NCBI GenBank assembly: GCA_023411715.1 | Contig: JAEYOM010000113.1 | Location: forward strand, 1 to 63,959 | Length of the DNA: 63,959 nucleotides | Reading direction: 5' to 3' | DNA from: Bacillota bacterium | Lineage (GTDB): Bacteria > Bacillota > Clostridia > Acetivibrionales > DTU013 | Shown: positions 7,403 through 14,584 of the stretch, piece after piece | Layout: every line of letters begins with the position of its first letter | Numbering within the stretch: position 1 is the stretch's first letter | Position numbers and translations under genes: made by a program | Notes under the pieces: generated by a model | Seen by the model: only the letters and a program-made list of their open reading frames with translations | Databases searched by the model: none | Told to the model about the DNA's origin: nothing

Positions 7403-8224
7403 TTATCTATCACTTACTATGTTTGGACTATAGGAAAGCGAAGGTGAAATATACGTTTGATAAGGCTTGAGTTTTTGTGGAGCAGCCTCTCTAATTAAAG
7501 CTCTTGCAAGTACTAACGTGGTATCAATAATTTGAATATTGTTAATAACCTGATTTGTCAATGCCAACGGCATTTCTGAACAGCCTAAAACAATCAACTG
7601 TGCTCCTTTGTTTTCCAAATGGTTAATTCCATTTATTAAAAGTTCTCTGGCAAACTCCGTAGTCTGAGAGGCACAAGACTTAATTCCAAAAATTCTATCA
7701 TATATTGCCCTATTAACTACATTTTCCTGTATGACTTTTTCTGGAGTTACAGCTATTAGACCTCTTTTCACAAAGGCTTTCTCATAAACTTTTGATATAA
7801 ATGCCCCCGTGGTTGACAAAACTCCGACATACCTTACATCCGGGAAATTGATCTTAATAAAATCACTGACCTCATCAATCAAATTTATTAGTTTTATCTT
7901 AACACCTTCCTTTTTCAAAAGGTCATATATGATACTAAATATTTCGTCGGAATGAAAGGTATTACACGGTATCCCTACAATATCAACACCCAGATTGCCC
8001 ATATATTTTAATATCTTAAAAATAGCGTAAGCAGGATTAAGACCTTTATGATTTTTCAGATATTCGGTTCTGTCTCCGATAAGACTTGGAAAAGATATTA
8101 GGACAATAGGTAGATGTTCCTGATCTATCATCGCTATCGTTTGGTCTAAAACTTTTTTTGCCAGATCTATTCCTGCATATGGCCCCATTCCGCCAATAAT
8201 ACCAATAGTTTTACCTTCGCTCAT
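7403..8224 (-). CDS. Aspartate/glutamate racemase family protein
   Basis: A 273-residue cofactor-independent racemase of the Asp/Glu/hydantoin superfamily. Both catalytic cysteines are present: Cys87 in 'GIPCNTF' and Cys215 in 'LGCSEMPL'; the N-terminal 'IGIIGGMGP' is the family hallmark. It should invert the alpha carbon of an acidic or related amino acid in the cytoplasm. The start follows GGGGGATATTT. It begins 25 bp after the stop of the adenylation gene, a clear two-gene unit. A D-amino acid made here could serve the adenylating enzyme, but this is inference. A housekeeping glutamate racemase for cell wall synthesis is less likely given the location. Confidence 0.88.
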   Translation of the reverse strand: MSEGKTIGIIGGMGPYAGIDLAKKVLDQTIAMIDQEHLPIVLISFPSLIGDRTEYLKNHKGLNPAYAIFKILKYMGNLGVDIVGIPCNTFHSDEIFSIIYDLLKKEGVKIKLINLIDEVSDFIKINFPDVRYVGVLSTTGAFISKVYEKAFVKRGLIAVTPEKVIQENVVNRAIYDRIFGIKSCASQTTEFARELLINGINHLENKGAQLIVLGCSEMPLALTNQVINNIQIIDTTLVLARALIREAAPQKLKPYQTYISPSLSYSPNIVSDR

Positions 8225-8249
8225 AAATATCCCCCGGTAATTTTCATTT

Positions 8250-9863
8250 TTATTTCCGACTAGTAATTATAGGCAAAGGTAACGCGTTGTAATCCAGCTT
8301 CCCGTTGCATGTCAATGGCATTGCAGATATGTTTATAAGGTAATTGGGAATCATATGATTTGGTAGTTTATTCCTTAAGTGGGATACGATGTTGGACGGA
8401 TCTACCTTATAAAAAGAAGTATAATATGCAATATAGTACTGAGAAGAAATAAATATCTTATAAGCTTCATCCATACTATCGTTTTTATTCATCATAAGAC
8501 GAGGATCACCATGTTCTCCCTCCATAAATATAACAGTGGTTTCCTTGACTCCTGGAACAGTTAAAATCTCATTTTCTATTTCTTCGAGTTCTATACGAAT
8601 ACCACGCACTTTAACCTGCCTATCTATTCTGCCGTAGAACTCAATATTACCGTCATCAAGAATTCTACCCAAGTCACCGGTTTTATACAGAATATTGCTA
8701 TACCCGTTATTAATAGGATTCATAACAAACTTTTCATCCGGAATTTCTGAGTTATAATAGCCCAACGTGCTATACTGAGTATCAATATATATTTCACCTA
8801 TCTCGCCAGGCGCACAGATTTTGAGATAATTGTCCATAATATAAATTTTAGTGCCTATTATAGGTTTACCGATAGGAATAATATACTTCTGAACATCTGA
8901 CGAAGAAAGGCAGTAAAAGGTCTTTATCATCGTTGTTTCTGTCGGGCCGTACATATTGACTATTTGTATCCTGTCTCCAAAAATATCGTACCATTTTTTA
9001 ATATCACTTACACGTAACCGTTCTCCTGCCATTAATACCAATTGTAGATCAATTAAATTATTGTTTGCCATAGTATTGGATTTGAAAATTTTAAATAGAC
9101 TCGGAGTGCAATGCAAGAGATTGATTCTACTCATCTCCAGCCAGTTAACAAAATCTCCTGTTCTTATAATGTTGTAGAGATTACTAGGAATACAAACTAT
9201 CCCTCCTGCAAGTAATGGAACAAATAAGTCTCTTAGAAATGCGTCGAAGCTGGGAGAGGCAAATTGGCTTACCTTAGTATTTTCATTTATATTGAATGTA
9301 TCAATTTCCCAGTCAATAAAATGAACTAAACTTTTATTAACGCCTATAATCGGTTTTGGTTTGCCAGTCGTACCGGATGTGAAATAGATATAAATGGGAT
9401 CTTCATTACTATAAGTAATACTATCGAAAGTTTCAGTCAAATTGTTTTGAAAAAAGAAGCTGTTTTCAACGATTAAGCAATCAGGGCTTTTCTTATTATT
9501 CTCTACATAACAGGACATGACCCTATCACTATTTGCTCGATCTGTTATTATTAATGAAGTATCGATCTCTTCCATCATACCGTATAATCTGTTTATTGGG
9601 TAGGATGGCTCCAATGGCACAAACACGCATCCGGCCATTAAAATTCCGATTATTGATGCAATCAAATTGATCCTGTCATCTAAAATTATTCCGATATGCG
9701 AGTGCTGTTTTATGTTATTTGATATTATCCAGTTTTTAAAATAACTGGACTTGTTATAAAGTTCCTTATACGTCAGAGTTACATCGCCATACTCGATAAT
9801 GGTCTTATTACTGTATTTATGAAAGGACTCAGTTAATCTATCCTGAATAGTTGTGTTTAACAT
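8250..9863 (-). CDS. Stand-alone amino-acid adenylation (AMP-binding) enzyme
   Basis: A 537-residue adenylation domain of the non-ribosomal peptide synthetase type. Core motifs are in order: 'YFTSGTTGKPKP' (A3), 'FDAFLRDLFVPLLAGG' (A4), 'NMYGPTETT' (A5), 'LYKTGDLGR' (A7), 'GRIDRQVKVRGIRIELEEIE' (A8) and 'NGKLDYNALP' (A10). An Asp in FDA at the usual position suggests an alpha-amino acid substrate. The protein ends shortly after A10: it has no carrier (thiolation), condensation or thioesterase domain, and none is encoded nearby. The start is the ATG 9 nt after AGGTG; two alternatives lie 2-4 codons upstream. It follows the peptide genes beyond a terminator-like hairpin and is paired with a racemase. 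Confidence 0.9.
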   Translation of the reverse strand: MLNTTIQDRLTESFHKYSNKTIIEYGDVTLTYKELYNKSSYFKNWIISNNIKQHSHIGIILDDRINLIASIIGILMAGCVFVPLEPSYPINRLYGMMEEIDTSLIITDRANSDRVMSCYVENNKKSPDCLIVENSFFFQNNLTETFDSITYSNEDPIYIYFTSGTTGKPKPIIGVNKSLVHFIDWEIDTFNINENTKVSQFASPSFDAFLRDLFVPLLAGGIVCIPSNLYNIIRTGDFVNWLEMSRINLLHCTPSLFKIFKSNTMANNNLIDLQLVLMAGERLRVSDIKKWYDIFGDRIQIVNMYGPTETTMIKTFYCLSSSDVQKYIIPIGKPIIGTKIYIMDNYLKICAPGEIGEIYIDTQYSTLGYYNSEIPDEKFVMNPINNGYSNILYKTGDLGRILDDGNIEFYGRIDRQVKVRGIRIELEEIENEILTVPGVKETTVIFMEGEHGDPRLMMNKNDSMDEAYKIFISSQYYIAYYTSFYKVDPSNIVSHLRNKLPNHMIPNYLINISAMPLTCNGKLDYNALPLPIITSRK

Positions 9864-9938
9864 AACCATGATCACCTCAATTCAAAAATAACTGCATAGT
9901 AAATCCCCACTTAAGAAGTCTGATACATATAATAGAAA

Positions 9939-9959
9939 GCACTACCAATTGGGTAGTGC
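9939..9959 (-). terminator. Terminator or attenuator between precursor genes and adenylation gene
   Basis: On the minus strand GCACTACC pairs with GGTAGTGC around a 5-nt loop and is followed by TTTCTATT. It lies about 100 nt beyond the last precursor gene and 75 nt ahead of the adenylation gene. A weak T-tract suggests partial readthrough, so the two downstream genes would be expressed at a lower level. Confidence 0.6.
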
Positions 9960-10056
9960 CGGCCGAACTTTACTTTATATAGCCCCCCAGAGTTCAAAAT
10001 CAAGTACTTTTAGGTGTTTTCGATTTTAGGGTTTACTATATAATGTTCTGCCAATA

Positions 10057-10242
10057 CTATTTCGTTGTTAAAATAGAACCTGCTCCATAACATTCACAAA
10101 ATACCTCTAGACATGCACACCAATTGTTGCAGCCACATGCATTATAGCAACCACAATAAAATTGGAATGAACAGTTGCCCAATGGATCGCAGGGAACCCA
10201 ATTTATAGTTACCCCTGAATTACCACCTATCACAATATCCAT
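10057..10242 (-). CDS. Cys-rich RiPP precursor peptide 1
   Basis: A 61-residue peptide with 10 cysteines, preceded by GGGGGGTGAAAGA, which fixes the start at MDIVIGG rather than at an ATG 14 codons upstream. It shares with the other four precursors an N-terminal MDI(I/V)I stretch, the NWxPCDPLGxC motif and the FxCGCYxxCGC motif. Cysteines at 18, 24, 30, 32, 36, 38 and 42 are invariant; its own tail adds Cys44, Cys49 and Cys51. It is last of three precursor genes after the ABC exporter. The product is inferred to be a radical SAM-modified peptide; the bond types are unknown. Confidence 0.8.
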   Translation of the reverse strand: MDIVIGGNSGVTINWVPCDPLGNCSFQFYCGCYNACGCNNWCACLEVFCECYGAGSILTTK

Positions 10243-10312
10243 TCTTTCACCCCCCATCCACATAAAAACCGTAAAATGCCTCAAACAACACTAAGCGAAG
10301 CATTTTAGTTAA

Positions 10313-10462
10313 TTAATAAATATAACAGACCACCGTACACAAATTGTTGCAGCCACATGCACTATAACAGCCACAAAAAAATTCAAATGAACAGCTGCCT
10401 AATGGGTCGCAGGGAATCCAATTTATAGATACCCCGGAGCTACCGCCAACAATAATATCCAT
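10313..10462 (-). CDS. Cys-rich RiPP precursor peptide 2
   Basis: At 49 residues this is the shortest precursor, with eight cysteines: the seven invariant ones plus Cys46. TAGGAGGTGAAAAA precedes the start. Residues 1-40 differ from precursor 3 at only a few positions, and the underlying DNA is nearly identical, so the pair is a recent tandem duplication. The tail after Asn40 is completely different (LCTVVCYIY). The short tail makes it the minimal version of the family and useful for locating the essential core. Confidence 0.8.
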   Translation of the reverse strand: MDIIVGGSSGVSINWIPCDPLGSCSFEFFCGCYSACGCNNLCTVVCYIY

Positions 10463-10507
10463 TTTTTCACCTCCTATCCAAGAAATAAAAGCTAACTGAA
10501 TAAGCAA

Positions 10508-10687
10508 TCAGTATCCATCGAGAGGACATAAGTTTAAGGAGACACATGTACCATTACAATTACAATAATTATTGCAGCCACATGCACTATAGCAACCACA
10601 AAAAAATTCAAATGAACAGCTGCCTAATGGGTCGCAGGGAATCCAATTTGTAGATACCCCGGAGCTACCGCCTATAATAATATCCAT
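10508..10687 (-). CDS. Cys-rich RiPP precursor peptide 3
   Basis: A 59-residue peptide with 10 cysteines: the invariant seven plus Cys44, Cys48 and Cys54. GGGAGGTGAAAAA precedes the start; the TAA of precursor 2's upstream spacer and this gene's end are 45 bp apart. It starts 24 bp after the end of the ABC exporter gene, consistent with one transcript. The first 40 residues are nearly those of precursor 2; the tail 'NGTCVSLNLCPLDGY' is unique. Confidence 0.8.
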   Translation of the reverse strand: MDIIIGGSSGVSTNWIPCDPLGSCSFEFFCGCYSACGCNNYCNCNGTCVSLNLCPLDGY

Positions 10688-10711
10688 TTTTTCACCTCCC
10701 ATCCATGTATA

Positions 10712-12334
10712 TTAGGTAAAACTAATAGTATTGTCGACTATATCCATGATACTGTTATTATGACTTATGATTAGTATAATTTTTGAATGTTTTATCTTAA
10801 GCAAGTATTCTTTTAATTTGTTTACAGTGCTGATATCTAAAGCAGATATAGGTTCATCAAGGATTAACATATCAGGATTTTTCAATAGTGATTTAATTAA
10901 AGAAATCTTTTGTTTTTCACCGCCCGAAACGTTTGTATTATTCTCGGAAATGATATTTCCCGAATCATTTACTCTTGAATAAAGTAAATCTGTTATTCCA
11001 AAGTCTTCACAGAGGTTGTTTAAGTAATCATCATCATGTTTGTCCAATCCGAAAATAATATTGTTTTTAACCGTATCCTGCAGTAATACCGGCTCTTGCT
11101 CCACCAAGGATATATGGTTTTTTCTAAGCTGGTACATATCGATATCCTTCATATCGATATTATTATAGCTAATCCTCCCGCAATAAGAGTATCTTAAGCC
11201 AATGATAAGATCTATCAGTGTACTCTTACCTGTTCCATTATTGCCAACTATACCGTATATTTTGCCTTTCTCAAATGTATAATTAAATCTTGATATGATG
11301 TTTTTATCGGATGAGTATCCAAAATCCAGATCTGTTAAGGAAATTTCCGATATGCTCTCTAATTTTACTGAACCATTATTATCCTGATCACGAAATCTTA
11401 TTTCTCTTACTCTGTTCCAGGAAACTAAATTTTCTTGCCATGCTTGCCCAAATCTCAGGAAAAATCCAGTGCTATCCAGTAACATGAAAAAGTATGAATT
11501 AATCATAGTGAAATTTCCTATAGTCATTCTATTATTGATTATTTCAATACCTCCAAAACAAATCAGTAAAATAGTGCAAGTATATCTTAAACCCTTGATA
11601 AAATTATTATAAAAAAAGGTAGTCTTCGTATTTTTCATAGTACTTTTAAAAAAGATATTAAACTTATCATCCATTCTGCGGCCTAATTCTTGAAACCACA
11701 CATTTATTTTGATAAGTTTAATAATTTTAAATTGCTCATTCATTTTTGAAAATAGCTTATTTTGGCTCTCCCTCAATTCCAGCGAGTTTTTGTATAATTT
11801 TTTCCTGAAAAAATAGTAAAACAATATATAACAAGGTATAATTAGAAGTATTATAAATAGAATCTTATAATTGATCCTCCACACAATCGTTACAACGCCG
11901 ACAAGTGTAAATATGCTTAATATAAACCCTAAAACATTATCGAAAATGAAATTGACAATTTGGTTGGAATCCTGATTTATTCGTTGATTTAAATATGCAC
12001 TATCGTTGCTGTTAAAAAAGTCCAAGGGCAATCGCTTCACATACTCAATCAAATCATAGTTAATTTTGTACACTATTTTCGTTTTAAAATTAACTGTAAT
12101 CATAGTTACTATATATGTATTTATCATATCTAAAACAGAAAACAATATAATTGCTTTTGTAAAAAAAATAATGACTGAAATGTCTTTTAATGCAATAATT
12201 TTATCAATGAAATTACCTGTTATGTATGGTAATCCTACAGAAAGCAGCCATCCTAATGTGCACAGCAAAAAGAATATTGCAATCTTTAACTTATGTGGGC
12301 TTAAATAATGCAGAATAAATTTACTATAACTCAT
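10712..12334 (-). CDS. ABC exporter, fused permease-ATPase
   Basis: A 540-residue half transporter that works as a dimer. About six membrane segments fill residues 15-300. The ATPase follows with Walker A 'GNNGTGKST' (about 360-370), Q-loop 'LVEQEPV', signature 'VSGGEKQ' (about 468), Walker B 'MLILDEPISALD' and the switch 'IISHNN'. There is no N-terminal C39 cysteine peptidase domain, so it exports but does not cleave the leader. The ATG preceded by GAGG is preferred; another lies five codons upstream. It is flanked by precursor genes on one side and the radical SAM gene on the other, so export of the modified peptides is the likely job. Confidence 0.9.
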   Translation of the reverse strand: MSYSKFILHYLSPHKLKIAIFFLLCTLGWLLSVGLPYITGNFIDKIIALKDISVIIFFTKAIILFSVLDMINTYIVTMITVNFKTKIVYKINYDLIEYVKRLPLDFFNSNDSAYLNQRINQDSNQIVNFIFDNVLGFILSIFTLVGVVTIVWRINYKILFIILLIIPCYILFYYFFRKKLYKNSLELRESQNKLFSKMNEQFKIIKLIKINVWFQELGRRMDDKFNIFFKSTMKNTKTTFFYNNFIKGLRYTCTILLICFGGIEIINNRMTIGNFTMINSYFFMLLDSTGFFLRFGQAWQENLVSWNRVREIRFRDQDNNGSVKLESISEISLTDLDFGYSSDKNIISRFNYTFEKGKIYGIVGNNGTGKSTLIDLIIGLRYSYCGRISYNNIDMKDIDMYQLRKNHISLVEQEPVLLQDTVKNNIIFGLDKHDDDYLNNLCEDFGITDLLYSRVNDSGNIISENNTNVSGGEKQKISLIKSLLKNPDMLILDEPISALDISTVNKLKEYLLKIKHSKIILIISHNNSIMDIVDNTISFT

Positions 12335-12502
12335 TATCGGCAACCTCATAATCTACTTATATTTAGAAAGGTAGGCGGTTTACTAACCTTCCTATATGTG
12401 ATAAAAGATCCCATTACTTCATGACTATATTCTCATGTTCTTAGGAGAGGTACGTATCTGCCTGGTTATAATGGAATCTTCTTTTAGCATCACAATATAA
12501 TA

Positions 12503-13873
12503 TTAAACTGCGCATGACTCATTCGATCGTTCCATAGGTTTAATGCCCTTTTTGTAATTATCATAAATCAATTTGAATTTTTGCATATTTGATACCTTCC
12601 TATGTGAGCACGCAGGAGTATTTCCATTTGTTAACCTTTCCTGTGGACACCCGCCTTTGCACAGAGGGAGGCTTTTGCAGTTCGAACATTGCTCGGGTGT
12701 ATCTAATAACAACCATGTAGTAAATTCCTCATTAGCTTTTATTCCTTCTTTTAAGCTTCCAATAGTATGTGACTTATTTCCAACATAATTCCAGCATTTA
12801 TAAAATTCACCTTCCGGACCAATTACAAAATACATTGGCGTAAGTGCTCCGCACGATAAAGGCATAGTACTGGGATAAAAAGTTCGTAAAGCATCATATA
12901 CGTTATATTCATTCATCTTTCTTAAAACATATGATTCTAATTCCCCGAACTCCTTCCAGTTGTAACACTTTTGTCTTCCATAATGCACTGCCTCTTCCAG
13001 GTTATGTACCGGTGCGAAATAGAAGCTGATTCCTTTTTGGGATGCCCAATTTTTATCGATTATAAACTTTAGAATGTCATCAATATATTGACTATTTTCC
13101 CTGTCAATATTTATACGAAGATTAACACCCATTAACCCGATTATTTGATCAATATTATTAGTGATAATTTCGAAACTGTCCTTAGTTGCGTCGATCAGAA
13201 GTCTTCTTTTATTATGGATTTCACCTATCCCATCTAAAGTAATCTGTGCAGATTGGACATTACATTCACTTACTAATATTTGAGCTACTTCTCTTGTCAT
13301 CAAAATCCCATTTGTTATAATCGATGCTCTATATGCCAAATTCTTTTTTGTACTTATATCAAGAAATTCTTTACTCAATTCTCTAATAGTATCCAGTTCT
13401 AATAATGGCTCACCTCCATACCATGCAACTCTCAATCCCGTAGCATTTTCTGTCATATTATCAACAAACTTTACTAATTCCTTTCTAGTCTCTTCATCCA
13501 TTCTTTTAGCGCCTTTTTTTTCGTAACAATAAGGACATCTCATATTGCAGTCAGAAGTGGGTGCAATGGTTAAAACAACATCCGTTTTCTTGGTAGCGTA
13601 TCTAAAAATATACTCTGATATTTTTAAGGATTTTTTCTCATCAATGTCGTAGTCAACCAAAAACTTATTATCAATAAGCGTCTTTACGAATTCTCCATTC
13701 TCCTCACTAAGCTCTTCTATCGACTCGTCGTCAATACTATCAAAGTTATTATAAAATTCAATAAATTCTGGTTTAACGATGCCGAAAGAAGTACTGACAC
13801 TATTAAATAACAACATTTCCCCGTTTTCTTTTTTATCAATTACCATATTATAAAACGATTTTCTTAATTTCAT
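12503..13873 (-). CDS. Radical SAM/SPASM peptide maturase
   Basis: A 456-residue radical SAM enzyme. The SAM-binding [4Fe-4S] motif is CNMRCPYC (Cys109, Cys113, Cys116), followed by 'WYGGEPLL' (about 151-158). The C-terminal SPASM region has a Cys in 'LSCGAL', one in 'FYKCWN', the 'CSNCKSLPLCKGGC' cluster and a final Cys in 'ACSHRK', enough for two auxiliary clusters. The N-terminal 90 residues resemble a precursor-recognition (RRE-like) region, by position only. Enzymes of this layout form thioether or carbon-carbon links in Cys-rich peptides. AGGTAGGTAAAA precedes the ATG. From memory it is closest in layout to clostridial Cys-rich peptide maturases (CcpM); a profile search is needed. Confidence 0.92.
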   Translation of the reverse strand: MKLRKSFYNMVIDKKENGEMLLFNSVSTSFGIVKPEFIEFYNNFDSIDDESIEELSEENGEFVKTLIDNKFLVDYDIDEKKSLKISEYIFRYATKKTDVVLTIAPTSDCNMRCPYCYEKKGAKRMDEETRKELVKFVDNMTENATGLRVAWYGGEPLLELDTIRELSKEFLDISTKKNLAYRASIITNGILMTREVAQILVSECNVQSAQITLDGIGEIHNKRRLLIDATKDSFEIITNNIDQIIGLMGVNLRINIDRENSQYIDDILKFIIDKNWASQKGISFYFAPVHNLEEAVHYGRQKCYNWKEFGELESYVLRKMNEYNVYDALRTFYPSTMPLSCGALTPMYFVIGPEGEFYKCWNYVGNKSHTIGSLKEGIKANEEFTTWLLLDTPEQCSNCKSLPLCKGGCPQERLTNGNTPACSHRKVSNMQKFKLIYDNYKKGIKPMERSNESCAV

Positions 13874-13940
13874 TTTTACCTACCTATTCCTTTCTATATG
13901 TTCATAATGTATCGCTTAATAGTTTGAACGTATGGGATAA

Positions 13941-13986
13941 GAGCATAATTCTAGAAACCAGTAACAGTTTCTATAAAATTATGCTC
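13941..13986 (-). promoter_or_regulatory. Long hairpin between precursor 4 and the radical SAM gene
   Basis: A perfect 10-bp outer stem, GAGCATAATT with AATTATGCTC, encloses a second 6-bp stem, AGAAAC with GTTTCT. No T-run follows on the minus strand, so it is not a standard terminator. In this position, 26 bp after a precursor stop, such a structure often protects the precursor mRNA end or reduces readthrough into the enzyme gene. That function is inferred. Confidence 0.55.
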
Positions 13987-14012
13987 TCCCAATAATGTAC
14001 AGCTACCTAGTG

Positions 14013-14195
14013 TTAACTCCCGTCTTTAAATAGACATGTGTCTCTAACTCCGCAGACGCTTTCAACAACGCAAAAATTATAGCAGCCACATACATTATAG
14101 CATCCGCAATAGAATTCAAAAGCACAGTTGCCTAATGGATCACAGGGTATCCAATTTGGGGATACTGTACCAACACCAGATATAATTATATCCAT
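14013..14195 (-). CDS. Cys-rich RiPP precursor peptide 4
   Basis: A 60-residue peptide with nine cysteines: the invariant seven plus Cys48 and Cys54. AAGGGGGTGAGAATCTT precedes the start. It is the most diverged in the leader ('ISGVGTVSPNW'), but NWIPCDPLGNC and FYCGCYNVCGC keep the register. The tail 'VVESVCGVRDTC' is charged, unlike those of precursors 1-3. It lies between precursor 5 and the radical SAM gene. Confidence 0.8.
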   Translation of the reverse strand: MDIIISGVGTVSPNWIPCDPLGNCAFEFYCGCYNVCGCYNFCVVESVCGVRDTCLFKDGS

Positions 14196-14347
14196 AAGAT
14201 TCTCACCCCCTTGTTCATAATTTTATTAAACCATAGATAAAATCCTGGCCTAATCCGTTATAATCCTTCGGGAACAATACTCAGGGTAGACAGTTCAAAT
14301 GTATATTACAGATTGGTCCTCACTTATAAAATATTCAGCAAATAATT

Positions 14348-14545
14348 TTATTGAAGAGTTCCGCCACCATAGCATTCACAATAATAAGTACCTCTGCAGC
14401 CACAAACGTTATTCAGACCACAAGCGTTATAACAGCCACATACCTGGTAGCATCCGCAAAAGAATTCCATTGAGCAGCTTCCTAGCGGATCGCATGGCAC
14501 CCAGTTAATTCCTACCGACGAATTTCCTCCGATAACGATATCCAT
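14348..14545 (-). CDS. Cys-rich RiPP precursor peptide 5
   Basis: The longest precursor (65 residues) has 11 cysteines: the invariant seven plus 48, 50, 56 and 58. AAAGGTGGTCGGAAAG precedes the start. Its tail ends 'CECYGGGTLQ' and resembles the 'CECYGAGS' tail of precursor 1, which suggests exchange or common origin of tails across the cluster. It begins 40 bp after the S8 protease gene. Confidence 0.8.
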   Translation of the reverse strand: MDIVIGGNSSVGINWVPCDPLGSCSMEFFCGCYQVCGCYNACGLNNVCGCRGTYYCECYGGGTLQ

Positions 14546-14584
14546 CTTTCCGACCACCTTTCCATTAATTATATAAATAAAATA

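Noticed and set aside
7403..8224. Housekeeping glutamate racemase MurI
   Set aside because: The sequence and length fit the broader aspartate-racemase-like group, and the gene lies in a mobile element paired with an adenylating enzyme.
8250..9863. Complete NRPS module
   Set aside because: No carrier, condensation or thioesterase domain is present in the protein or its neighbours.
10712..12334. Peptidase-containing (C39) bacteriocin exporter
   Set aside because: The N-terminus enters directly into membrane segments; there is no C39 Cys/His domain of about 140 residues.
12503..13873. Anaerobic sulfatase-maturating enzyme
   Set aside because: It has a similar SPASM layout, but no sulfatase gene is near, and five Cys-rich peptides flank it.
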